Shown here piece by piece: positions 20,360-28,259 of a DNA stretch of 64,000 nt. This stretch comes from Colwellia sp. MB02u-6 (GTDB lineage: Bacteria > Pseudomonadota > Gammaproteobacteria > Enterobacterales > Alteromonadaceae): NCBI RefSeq assembly GCF_014077095.1, contig NZ_JACGVG010000027.1, positions 372,001 through 436,000 of the forward strand. The letters are read 5' to 3'. The translations under genes were made by a program, and so were the position numbers. The notes beneath the pieces were generated by a model, which saw only the letters and a program-made list of their open reading frames with translations, was not told the origin of the DNA and searched no databases. Every line of letters starts with the position of its first letter. Positions within the stretch are counted from its first letter, which is position 1.

Positions 20360-20980
20360 TTACTTAATGCAGTGGGCATTGTGCGTACTAGCAAGAAACA
20401 CATTAACGGCACATTCACACATTTCATCAATCTGGCTATCTTGTGCGTAGATACCGTCAATAACCAAACGTGCGATACCATGCAAAGTAGCCCAAGTTAC
20501 TTGCGCCAACCTTAAGCTATTTTCCTCTCTGATAATAATGCCTTGTTCTTGCCATAACTTGGTCATTTCAACTTGGTAGTTAAAAGTTGCATAGGCAATT
20601 TTTTTTAACGCCTCAGTGCTATTGTTTTCTTTCCAAATAACCCGGCCAAACATCAGTTCGTATAACGACGGGTTGCTAGTAGCAAAGCCGATATAAGCAT
20701 AAACAAAATGACGATATTTTTCTTCATTAGACAGCTCTTTTTCAGAAAAAATTTCATTAACACGCTGATGCCATTGTGAAAAACCTTGCTCAGCAATCGC
20801 ACATAACAAATCATTTTTATCGGTAAAGTGATGATAGGCTGCGGTGCGCGAAACACCGATGCGCTCGGCGAGTTTACGTAACGACAAACCTTCAATGCCG
20901 GCCTCTGTTACCATTTCTGTTGCGGTAATCACTAACGACTTACGCAAATCTCCATGGTGATATTTTGTTTTGGTCGCCAT
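20360..20980 (-). CDS. TetR family transcriptional regulator
   Basis: 206 residues. The N-terminal DNA-binding domain (about 10-60) has the usual form YHHGDLRKSLVITATEMV .. LSLRKLAERIGVSRTAAYHHFTDKNDLLCAI. The C-terminal ligand domain resembles the WHG-type (TetR_C) class, with YELMFGRVIW and WATLHGIARL. It follows the ThrE-like exporter gene by 31 bases on the same strand, so they probably share a transcript and the regulator may control the exporter. It is not FabR, whose recognition helix differs. Confidence 0.92.
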   Translation of the reverse strand: MATKTKYHHGDLRKSLVITATEMVTEAGIEGLSLRKLAERIGVSRTAAYHHFTDKNDLLCAIAEQGFSQWHQRVNEIFSEKELSNEEKYRHFVYAYIGFATSNPSLYELMFGRVIWKENNSTEALKKIAYATFNYQVEMTKLWQEQGIIIREENSLRLAQVTWATLHGIARLVIDGIYAQDSQIDEMCECAVNVFLASTHNAHCIK

Positions 20981-21011
20981 TAGTTAAGCTGCTTAGTGTT
21001 ATTACTTATGA

Positions 21012-22238
21012 TCAAAGGACTTTTCTCGATGGAAATACCACATTAGCAAATATTAATCCGGCCACTAATGACATGAAAATTAGAAAGGTTTGTGAGCCGA
21101 TGTCAGTGGCATTTAGCATAGTTTCCCCCGATACTGCGTTACTTAAACCAATATACACTTTACTTCCTGGTACCAATACCACCAAGCCCATTAATTTAAC
21201 AATACTTGAGGGAAGATTCATAATGCGTGAAAAAATACTACTGTATATACCTAAAGCAAAGGCACCAACAAAGGCACCCAGGGCGACCCCTAAATATTCA
21301 GCACCAATGATACTGGCACCAAAAGAAATATAACCTGAAATAATACCCCAAGGAGCATCTTTTTTGCGGCACTTAAATAAAATAACTAAGCTAATTGATA
21401 AGGTGGTCACTGCCGCCCATGAGGTCCAATTAGGTGTGCTAGGTGGCTGAATAAAAGCGACTTCACCCCACATCATTTTTCCCAGAGCGATACCTAAAAC
21501 ACCACCAAAGTAAATCTTAAATAAGATCATTAAGGCATCCATTAGCCTTGCGGTACCCGAGATCAAGTTTCGTGAGGCAAGCTCAGATAAAGCCAAGGTT
21601 AACGACAAGCCTGGAATGAACGCGATAATACTCGACAAAACTACCAAAGGGATATTAATGCTGGGATCTATTAAGGCAATAGCAGTAGCTAAAATAGCGG
21701 TCGTCATCGCGGCAATGGGTTCTAACATATCTGTGACACGGCGCGAGTGTTCTGCCCCAAAGGCAAATAAGCAAACCACAAAACCCAACAAGGTGGACCA
21801 AAAAACGTCATTCCAACTGGTGTGCATTAGCATAGCAAAAGCGCCACTTGAAGCACCAAAAGCCAGAAAGGTTAACAATCGACCATAAGGATTAGGTTTG
21901 TTGGCAATTTCATCTAATCGTTCAATGGCTTCTGATAGTGTTCGTTGACCCGAGGTAAGTTCGTCAACCAATTCGTCGGCACGAGCCAATGAACCTAGAT
22001 CAAGTTCGCCGGGGGCAACACGTAAAATATGATTGTAATCTTGGTTTTCGTCATCTTCAGATAAAATAAAGGTTAACGATGTTGGGCTAATCACAAAAGA
22101 GCCAAAAACATTTAAGTTTTTTGATACATCGGCTAAATGTGCCTCCAATCGATAAGCAGGAGTACCAAATTTATGTAAAGCTTTGCCTAAACGAATTATA
22201 AATCGACGCTTATCGGTAAAGCTATCAGTGTTTGCCAT
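21012..22238 (-). CDS. Threonine/serine exporter family protein (ThrE-like)
   Basis: A 408-residue inner-membrane protein of the ThrE/YjjP-YjjB family (DUF1212 followed by DUF3815), fused in one chain as in Corynebacterium ThrE. The N-terminal soluble part (about 1-120) has LGKALHKFGTPAYRLEAHLADV. About ten hydrophobic helices follow, with IPLVVLSSIIAFIPGLSLTLALSELASRNLISG between the two halves. The expected role is export of threonine, serine or related metabolites such as succinate; the substrate is not evident. It is upstream of a TetR gene on the same strand. Confidence 0.88.
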   Translation of the reverse strand: MANTDSFTDKRRFIIRLGKALHKFGTPAYRLEAHLADVSKNLNVFGSFVISPTSLTFILSEDDENQDYNHILRVAPGELDLGSLARADELVDELTSGQRTLSEAIERLDEIANKPNPYGRLLTFLAFGASSGAFAMLMHTSWNDVFWSTLLGFVVCLFAFGAEHSRRVTDMLEPIAAMTTAILATAIALIDPSINIPLVVLSSIIAFIPGLSLTLALSELASRNLISGTARLMDALMILFKIYFGGVLGIALGKMMWGEVAFIQPPSTPNWTSWAAVTTLSISLVILFKCRKKDAPWGIISGYISFGASIIGAEYLGVALGAFVGAFALGIYSSIFSRIMNLPSSIVKLMGLVVLVPGSKVYIGLSNAVSGETMLNATDIGSQTFLIFMSLVAGLIFANVVFPSRKVL

Positions 22239-22463
22239 GGAAATTTCGTTAATATTGAAAATAATTTTCTATGGTAAATGATTAATTTAAAAATGAAAGC
22301 ACAGATGTCGGATCTCAATAAATTTGTTATCTAAAAGAACATATACATTGTTTAGGAAAGTTTGCAGATAGTGCAAATCTCGTTATGATAATTGAGCTAG
22401 CAAGAGTTTTTCTTGAAAATTCAACTGCGCTAGTAAAATTTTTCTATTGGGGTAAAAAGTGAT

Positions 22464-22637
22464 ATGACTTTATTGATTATTTTATTTTGTGTGTTTTCGG
22501 CTGTTGCCTTAATGGTGACTTTAGGACAACGTTTTGGCAAGCCAATGGCAGTAGACCAGCAGCAAAAATACGCTAAAATACTTTGGGTAGTGGTATTTAT
22601 TGCCATTATTGCTGCTATTATTCGTCAGATGTTGTAA
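22464..22637 (+). CDS. Small two-span membrane protein, 57 residues
   Basis: A short ORF opening MTLLIILFCVFSAVALMVTL, with a polar loop (GQRFGKPMAVDQQQKYAK) and a second hydrophobic helix ending AAIIRQML. A helix-loop-helix membrane hairpin with a charged loop and basic ends is a plausible real protein. GGGG lies about 12 bases before the ATG. It sits alone between the thrE-like gene (divergent) and an NRDE gene (convergent). I do not recognise the family; its size and topology resemble small Alteromonadales proteins annotated as hypothetical. Confidence 0.6.
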   Translation: MTLLIILFCVFSAVALMVTLGQRFGKPMAVDQQQKYAKILWVVVFIAIIAAIIRQML

Positions 22638-22705
22638 TAAACTGCGTTTTGCAGCGTACTGACATTTTTATCAACACTATTTATCAACACGATTAAAAGT
22701 ACCAT

Positions 22706-23470
22706 TTAGCTTTTTTTTCTTGACTTGATATCGAACTTATTGTGATTTAGTACCACGCCAGCTCCATTGTAGTTACGTTCGTAAACTTCAATGTCAGCTG
22801 TTTTTGATTGTAAAATTATGGCTGTCGAACGTGTGCCATAGTCAGGCGATATAATAAAGATACTGCTAAGTAACGACTCCAACTCCTTACTTATGCCGGT
22901 AACCGGTAAATGTTGCTCTTGCGCCAGTTCTTGGTTTGTCATCACAGAGAATAATGCGGCAATATTTACCTTGTTACTGGTAATTAAACCTTCCAACGTA
23001 TGTAGGCCTAAGGCCATTTTTGGCCAAATATCATCTAATGCGCCATTACAGATGCTATGAAAACCAGGTTTAAGGCTGACAAGTTTTTTATTAACACTAT
23101 CAAATGCCTGCAAATTATTTAAGGGACCAAACACAAGATTAAAGTCGTTGTATTTATCTGACACTTGCGATAAATCTTGCTGAGTTTTAAGATCTGTGTT
23201 TTGCAATGTTTGTAGAACTAAATCACCACGAGAGCGCTTTTTAGCATCAAAACTTGTTGGTCGACGAAAGTTAGTTAAGGCGGAGAAGTCGCCTTCAGGG
23301 CTTAGGCCAAGCCAAGTCCCTTGTGCCTGCAAATCTTTACCCGCTAATATCTTTTGCTCTGGCCACCAGTGCATGTTTTGTGTTGGGCGTTGATGAAATT
23401 CATCACGATTAGCACAGATAATAACGGGGTAGTCAGGATGTTGTTCAATAGCGATAAATAAGATACACAT
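22706..23470 (-). CDS. NRDE family protein (TANGO2 homologue)
   Basis: 254 residues beginning MCILFIAI, with the eponymous ANRDEFHQRPT at about 20 and WPEQKILAGKDLQAQGTWLGLSPEGDFSALTNFRRP, all hallmarks of the NRDE/TANGO2 family. The Cys2 start resembles Ntn-hydrolase-like folds. The biochemical function is not settled; eukaryotic TANGO2 has been linked to haem or lipid handling. It is monocistronic and divergent from the class II aldolase gene. Confidence 0.92.
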   Translation of the reverse strand: MCILFIAIEQHPDYPVIICANRDEFHQRPTQNMHWWPEQKILAGKDLQAQGTWLGLSPEGDFSALTNFRRPTSFDAKKRSRGDLVLQTLQNTDLKTQQDLSQVSDKYNDFNLVFGPLNNLQAFDSVNKKLVSLKPGFHSICNGALDDIWPKMALGLHTLEGLITSNKVNIAALFSVMTNQELAQEQHLPVTGISKELESLLSSIFIISPDYGTRSTAIILQSKTADIEVYERNYNGAGVVLNHNKFDIKSRKKS

Positions 23471-23610
23471 AAAAAGGTTTTTCCCACATAGGGTGTATAA
23501 ATGGTGCTAACTAATAATATCTGGAGCTTTCACTCTATGCCATCATAGGATAAGGTTTATAACAAAAATACCCTCGATATTATTTTTCAAGCAAAAGGTA
23601 GTAAAGGCTG

Positions 23611-24381
23611 ATGTTAGCAGTTCCCGTAATTGATTTAAAAAATAAAGTATCAGCAGAAGAATGGCTACTCAGAGTAGATTTAGCTGCATGTTATCGACTG
23701 ATTGCCTTGCATGGCTGGGATGACTTAATTTACACCCATGTTTCGGTGCGTATTCCGGGTACCGAGCATGTACTGATTAATGCTTTTGGTTTACGGTTTG
23801 ATGAAATTACCGCGTCGAATTTAGTTAAAGTAGATATGGCGGGCAAGATAGTTGATGCAGACTGCCCGTTTGAATTTAACCCCGCAGGTTTTACTATTCA
23901 TAGTGCTATTCACGCCGTTCGTCATGACGATATTTGTGCCTTGCATGTGCACAGTAATGAAGCGATAGCGGTGGCTAGTTTAGAAGCAGGCTTATTGCCT
24001 ATTAGCCAATATTCAATGTTCGCACTCGCCTCACTCAGTTATCACGATTATGAAGGTTTGGCGGTCAACGACGATGAAAAGTTACGTATACAGCAAGACC
24101 TAGGTGATAAAAATTTCATGTTATTGCGTAATCATGGCGCTTTAACCATGGGCAAAACCATAGGTGATGCTTTTATGCATATGTATGATTTAATACGAGC
24201 TTGTCAAATTCAAGTACAAGTAATGTCGATGGGTATGAAGCCATTATTGGTTGATCAAAGTATTGTTGATGGCATTAAAGCGCAAGCAAACATAGTGCAT
24301 ACCGGACTAACGGGTGGGCAAAAAGCCTGGCCGGCGATGTTACGTAGAGTCTATAAAGAAGATCCAAATTTCGCGCTATAA
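23611..24381 (+). CDS. Class II aldolase/adducin family protein
   Basis: 256 residues. Zinc-dependent class II aldolases cleave sugar phosphates or keto-deoxy acids; the adducin-like subgroup also includes decarboxylases and dehydratases. Visible features: DLAACYRLIALHGWDDLIYTHVSVR, the metal histidines in ALHVHS and LLRNHGALTMG, and IHSAIHAVRHDD. The extra N-terminal 20 residues before the aldolase core are typical of the adducin-like subgroup in proteobacteria. It lies 62 bases upstream of an enolase-superfamily gene, so I infer a shared catabolic role. The substrate is unknown. Confidence 0.88.
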   Translation: MLAVPVIDLKNKVSAEEWLLRVDLAACYRLIALHGWDDLIYTHVSVRIPGTEHVLINAFGLRFDEITASNLVKVDMAGKIVDADCPFEFNPAGFTIHSAIHAVRHDDICALHVHSNEAIAVASLEAGLLPISQYSMFALASLSYHDYEGLAVNDDEKLRIQQDLGDKNFMLLRNHGALTMGKTIGDAFMHMYDLIRACQIQVQVMSMGMKPLLVDQSIVDGIKAQANIVHTGLTGGQKAWPAMLRRVYKEDPNFAL

Positions 24382-24443
24382 CCCTCAATAACATGGGTGT
24401 AGTGATTTTAGCAGCGCATTAAAAAGAGTGTAAAGAGAGCATA

Positions 24444-25628
24444 ATGAAAGTAACTCATGTAGAAATTTTTGATATTGAATGTCCAAAACGTCCTGGTTGG
24501 AACCCAGTATTTATTCGGGTTCATACCGATGAAGGCATTTCTGGAGTGGGTGAAGCAGGTCTTGCTTACGACTGGGGTCACAGTGCTGCAGCGGCGATGC
24601 TAAAAGAAATTAGTGAAGCGATATTGATTGGTTTTAATCCTTTTAATACTGAATTATTGTGGTCTAGAATGCTACGAGAAAGCTTTTGGGGTTTAGGTGG
24701 CGGCCCGGTGCTTTATTCGGCTATGAGTGCGATAGATACCGCTTTGTGGGATATAAAAGGTAAAGCACTTGGCTTACCTGTTTATCAATTATTAGGTGGT
24801 AAAACTAATGAAAAGTTGCGCACCTATGCAAGCCAATTGCAATTTGATTGGGATGAGAAAATAACTAAGCTTATTGAACCCGCACAGTATGCAGAAGCCG
24901 CATTAAAAGCGGTAGCACAAGGCTATGACGCGGTAAAAGTTGATCCGATTGTTTATAACCATGATGGCAGTTCTTCATTTGATCGCACTAAATTGTTTAC
25001 CCCAAAACAAATGCGCTTATTTGGTAATCGCCTGCGCGCCATTCGTGATGCCGTGGGTGAAGACGTGGACATTATTTTTGAATCGCATTCATTAATGGGT
25101 GCTGCTTCAGCGATTCAAATGGGGCGAATTGTTGAAGAAGTTGGCTGCATGTTCTACGAAGAGCCCGTGAACTATCTGAACTCGGCAGTTCATAAAAAAG
25201 TGGCTAACAATGTTAACGTGCCGATTGCAGGTGGCGAGCGTTTGTATCACCGTTGGGATGTAAGACCTTATTTTGAAGACCAAAGTATTGACGTGTTACA
25301 GCCTGATATTGGCTTATGTGGTGGTTTTACCGAAGCTAAAAAAGTGTGTGATTATGCTGACGTTTACGACATTCGTATTCAGGCCCATGTCTGTGGAGGG
25401 CCAGTAGCTACAGCGGCGTCTTTGCATCTTGAAACCGCGATTCCAAACTTTTTAATTCATGAGCATCATACTTATGCGATTAAAGACTGGAACCGTGAGC
25501 TATGTCTACAAGACCCACAACCAGTGAATGGCTTTTTTGAAGTATCTGAAACCCCAGGTATTGGCATTGAGCTTAATGACGAAATAGTTAAACGCTCACC
25601 TAATGTGACCGTAAATGCTTTGAAATAG
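24444..25628 (+). CDS. Mandelate racemase/muconate lactonizing enzyme family dehydratase
   Basis: A 394-residue enolase-superfamily enzyme. The N-terminal capping domain (about 1-125) includes ESFWGLGGGPVLYSAMSAIDTALWDIKGKALG. The barrel carries YDAVKVDP (catalytic-strand Lys), IIFESHS, MFYEEPV and AGGERLYHRWD as the metal-ligand series, then DVLQPDIGLCGGFTEAKK and the QAHVCGGP histidine. The layout is close to acid-sugar dehydratases of the galactonate/gluconate type, and a role in dehydrating an aldonic acid to a 2-keto-3-deoxy acid is inferred. It follows the aldolase gene in an operon and is closed by an unusual repeat-rich stem region. Confidence 0.9.
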   Translation: MKVTHVEIFDIECPKRPGWNPVFIRVHTDEGISGVGEAGLAYDWGHSAAAAMLKEISEAILIGFNPFNTELLWSRMLRESFWGLGGGPVLYSAMSAIDTALWDIKGKALGLPVYQLLGGKTNEKLRTYASQLQFDWDEKITKLIEPAQYAEAALKAVAQGYDAVKVDPIVYNHDGSSSFDRTKLFTPKQMRLFGNRLRAIRDAVGEDVDIIFESHSLMGAASAIQMGRIVEEVGCMFYEEPVNYLNSAVHKKVANNVNVPIAGGERLYHRWDVRPYFEDQSIDVLQPDIGLCGGFTEAKKVCDYADVYDIRIQAHVCGGPVATAASLHLETAIPNFLIHEHHTYAIKDWNRELCLQDPQPVNGFFEVSETPGIGIELNDEIVKRSPNVTVNALK

Positions 25629-25654
25629 CGGGTTAAACATTAGTTAAAAAGATT

Positions 25655-25740
25655 AGCTGTCAGTTTGAAGCTGTCAGTAAAAATAGCTGTCAGCTTTGGG
25701 TTAAAAAGCAAGAGCTGTTTGTTTGATTTTACTGACAGCT
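25655..25740. repeat. AGCTGTCAG repeat cluster with a 14-bp inverted repeat
   Basis: Three direct copies of AGCTGTCAG start at 25655, 25669 and 25685, and one inverted copy ends the cluster at 25740. The copies at 25669-25682 and 25727-25740 form a perfect 14-bp inverted repeat (AGCTGTCAGTAAAA / TTTTACTGACAGCT) around a 44-base spacer. It lies between the convergent dehydratase and Lrp genes and may act as their shared 3' hairpin. The same word recurs at 28213-28249. Confidence 0.85.
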
Positions 25741-25779
25741 CAATACTTCAAATTTATCGCTAAATTAATATCTTTGGTA

Positions 25780-26238
25780 TTAGATATAGTCAATGGGTAG
25801 GGCTGTGGTGTATTTAATTTCTTCCATGGCAAAGCTGGAGCTGATGTCAGCAAAACTTGCCCGTGTGATCAAGCGTTGGTAAAAACTGTCATAAGCTTTC
25901 ATATCCGGCACTACCACACGCAGTAAGTAATCTACTTCGCCACTCATGCGATAAAACTCTAAAATTTCTGGGAAATCTATCGCTACCCTTCTAAACTCAC
26001 TGAGCCAGTCGGGGTTGTGCTGATTGGTTTTAATGGTAACAAATACCGTTAAGCCAACATTCAGTTGCTCAGGGTCGGCAAGTGCTACGCGACCTTTAAT
26101 AATGCCAGACTTTTCCATCGCTTGAATACGTCGCCAGCATGGGGTTGTTGACAGACCCACTTGGCTGGCAACATCACTCACCGACGCGCTGCAGTCATGT
26201 TGTAATATGTTTAGTATTTTTTTATCGAATGCATCCAT
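25780..26238 (-). CDS. Lrp/AsnC family transcriptional regulator
   Basis: 152 residues, the usual size. The N-terminal winged helix (about 1-60) reads DKKILNILQHDCSASVSDVASQVGLSTTPCWRRIQAMEKSGII in overlapping parts, and the C-terminal RAM/ACT-like ligand domain shows TIKTNQHNPDWL, FYRMSGEVDYLLRVVVPDM and ALPIDYI. It is most like the Lrp-type subgroup with a TTPCWRR recognition helix. It sits within the sugar-acid block, 117 bases ahead of the amidohydrolase start, and may regulate one or both halves of that block. Confidence 0.93.
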   Translation of the reverse strand: MDAFDKKILNILQHDCSASVSDVASQVGLSTTPCWRRIQAMEKSGIIKGRVALADPEQLNVGLTVFVTIKTNQHNPDWLSEFRRVAIDFPEILEFYRMSGEVDYLLRVVVPDMKAYDSFYQRLITRASFADISSSFAMEEIKYTTALPIDYI

Positions 26239-26355
26239 AAGTCTTTAAAACGAAATGGTTTCACCTAGATAGAGATCAATGAGAAATTATTTTGCGGTAA
26301 ACAAGCCATTATTGCGAGTTATATTTTGTATAAGAGGTTATGGGTTGCTTAGCAC

Positions 26356-27261
26356 TTATTGAAATTTGTAAAAACGCTGCGCATTACTACAGCATAATTG
26401 CTGTAACTGTTCGGTGTTAAAGGCAAATTCAGACTCTTTTTTTATAAGCTCTGTTTTTGTCAGCTCAGTACTTATGCCTTCAGTATTGGCAAGCCAAGTC
26501 TTTTGATAGCTAGCATGCCACAAGCATAGTGGGAAATTACTGGCTAGCATCACGCGTTCAATACCAAAAATGTCAATGCACTGACAGATAATTTTATATC
26601 GCCAATTTAGTGAGTAATCTCTATCGGTTATTTCAAAACCAGAACATTTGATGAAAATATGGTCAAAGCTAGCCAAGCGTTTAAGGTTTTTTAACCAATG
26701 GGCCTGTTGCACCTTATCTTGTGTTGGCCAACCCGCGTGGTTAATACAAAGCTGTAAACGCGGTGTTACTGATAATATGTTAAGTAAACGATCAACGGCC
26801 TGATGGTTTGCTAGTGGCATTTGCAGCTCAAAAATGAGTTTTTTTTCGGCTAAGCTTACTAGGTTATCTTGGCTGTTTTTATCATTAAGAATGGCTAAAG
26901 CGTCGTCATCTAAAATATAACGAATACCGACCACACTTTGATAGCGCATTAGCTTGTCGACCTGCCGTAAAAACTTCAATTTTGGCAAGGTAATATCGAG
27001 CATTGCTATACTGCGAAAGGGCATATTACAGGTGTTTTCTAACCAAGCGATTTCGCGCCAAGGTTGCTGATTATCAAAACCGGCTTCAATGTGAACAAAA
27101 CCGGCTAATATTAACGGTGAGGTTAATCTTAAGTCATGCTCAGAAAAGTTTTTAGCTATTAGGTGTTTATCTGACCAAAAAGGTGGGTTCTCTGCTCTTA
27201 ACCATTGATAGTTACCTTCATTAAGAGCCAGTAAATGCAGATGGGGATCGATTATTTTCAT
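26356..27261 (-). CDS. Amidohydrolase family lactonase-like protein (COG3618 type)
   Basis: A 301-residue TIM-barrel metal hydrolase of the group holding L-fuconolactonase and 2-pyrone-4,6-dicarboxylate lactonase. It opens with IDPHLHLL (metal-binding HxH at about 7-9) and has AGFVHIEAGF, VVGIRYIL, LQLCINHAGWP and HIFIKCSGFEIT. The distal signature is VMLASNFPL, with Asn where many relatives have Asp in GSDWP; Asn also occurs in this family. Hydrolysis of a sugar lactone is inferred from the adjacent dehydrogenase and dehydratase. It follows the SDR gene by 35 bases on the same strand. Confidence 0.85.
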   Translation of the reverse strand: MKIIDPHLHLLALNEGNYQWLRAENPPFWSDKHLIAKNFSEHDLRLTSPLILAGFVHIEAGFDNQQPWREIAWLENTCNMPFRSIAMLDITLPKLKFLRQVDKLMRYQSVVGIRYILDDDALAILNDKNSQDNLVSLAEKKLIFELQMPLANHQAVDRLLNILSVTPRLQLCINHAGWPTQDKVQQAHWLKNLKRLASFDHIFIKCSGFEITDRDYSLNWRYKIICQCIDIFGIERVMLASNFPLCLWHASYQKTWLANTEGISTELTKTELIKKESEFAFNTEQLQQLCCSNAQRFYKFQ

Positions 27262-27296
27262 GGGTATGTATTGTATTTATTCAGTTGGATTTAGTG

Positions 27297-28022
27297 CTAT
27301 TGCGCTGTATAGCCGCCGTCGATAACTTGTAAACTACCTGTGATAAATTTTGCTTTGTCTGAGCCAAGAAAATACACTAATTCGGCTACTTCTTCTGCCT
27401 GTCCTACCCTGCCTAAAGGTTGCAATGTCGCTTCTTCTGCGTGCACTTTAGCTTTGTTCGCCCCTGACCTTGCACAATAATTATTAATGGCTTGATGGTA
27501 AAGTGGGGTTTCAATAGTGCCTGGGCAAACAGCATTGGCGCGAATATTATATTGTGCGTAATCAAGTGCAGTGGTTTTTGCCATTGAGGCTAGTGCAGCT
27601 TTACTGAGGTTGTAAGCAAAGGAGTTATGTTTGGCAATAAGCGCTTGATCTGATGACATCAAAATTATTGCGCCGTTTTTTTGGGTTTTCATTACGGGTA
27701 AAACCGCTTTAATAGCAGCATAAGCGCCTTTAACGTTGATATTAAAAACCCGCTCAAAATCTGCTTCACTGGTATTTTCAATAGAGCCTGAAAAATGTAT
27801 GCCGGCGTTAGAAACTAAGACGTCGATAGGGCCTTTTTTGGCAATATTAGCAATGATCCGGCTAACGTCATTAACCTTGGTGATATCACAAGGGCAAAAA
27901 TCACCAAAATCTGACGCGGTAATATCAAGATTAAAGACCTGATATTTTTTCGCTAAAAACAGCTTAACAATACTTAAACCAATACCCGAACTGCCACCGG
28001 TAACTAGACAAACTTTTTTCAT
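27297..28022 (-). CDS. Short-chain dehydrogenase/reductase
   Basis: A classical SDR of 241 residues. It has the cofactor motif TGGSSGIG at 8-15, NLDIT with an acidic residue after strand 2 (favouring NAD over NADP), VSNAGIHFSG (NAG motif), the catalytic Ser in ILMSSDQA, and YNLSK as the YxxxK pair. The C-terminal VYFLGSDKAKFITGSLQVIDGGYTAQ is typical of sugar dehydrogenases. With the lactonase-like gene downstream, oxidation of an aldose to its lactone is a reasonable inference. It is the first gene of a two-gene unit. Confidence 0.93.
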   Translation of the reverse strand: MKKVCLVTGGSSGIGLSIVKLFLAKKYQVFNLDITASDFGDFCPCDITKVNDVSRIIANIAKKGPIDVLVSNAGIHFSGSIENTSEADFERVFNINVKGAYAAIKAVLPVMKTQKNGAIILMSSDQALIAKHNSFAYNLSKAALASMAKTTALDYAQYNIRANAVCPGTIETPLYHQAINNYCARSGANKAKVHAEEATLQPLGRVGQAEEVAELVYFLGSDKAKFITGSLQVIDGGYTAQ

Positions 28023-28212
28023 AGCACTAATACATAAATTATTTTATTAAATAATATCGCGACGAGTGCTAAATACCAAGCCTAATAACTTATTTAAAGA
28101 CAAACCAAGGGTAAAGCGATCAGTGATTGTTGTGCTGAAACTGCAGTCCGTTAACCGGTAAGCGAACACATAAAGCAAGGCATATAAGCCCAACAGAAAA
28201 ATAAGCTGAACG

Positions 28213-28249
28213 CTGACAGCTCTTAACTGACAGCTTCTAATTAACAGCT
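28213..28249. repeat. Second CTGACAGCT repeat cluster
   Basis: Two exact copies of CTGACAGCT (28213-28221 and 28227-28235) and a third imperfect copy, AACAGCT (28243-28249), 14-16 bases apart. They are the reverse complement of the AGCTGTCAG word at 25655-25740. The cluster lies just beyond the stop of the M20 peptidase gene, upstream of the SDR gene. Confidence 0.75.
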
Positions 28250-28259
28250 ATTCCTATAT

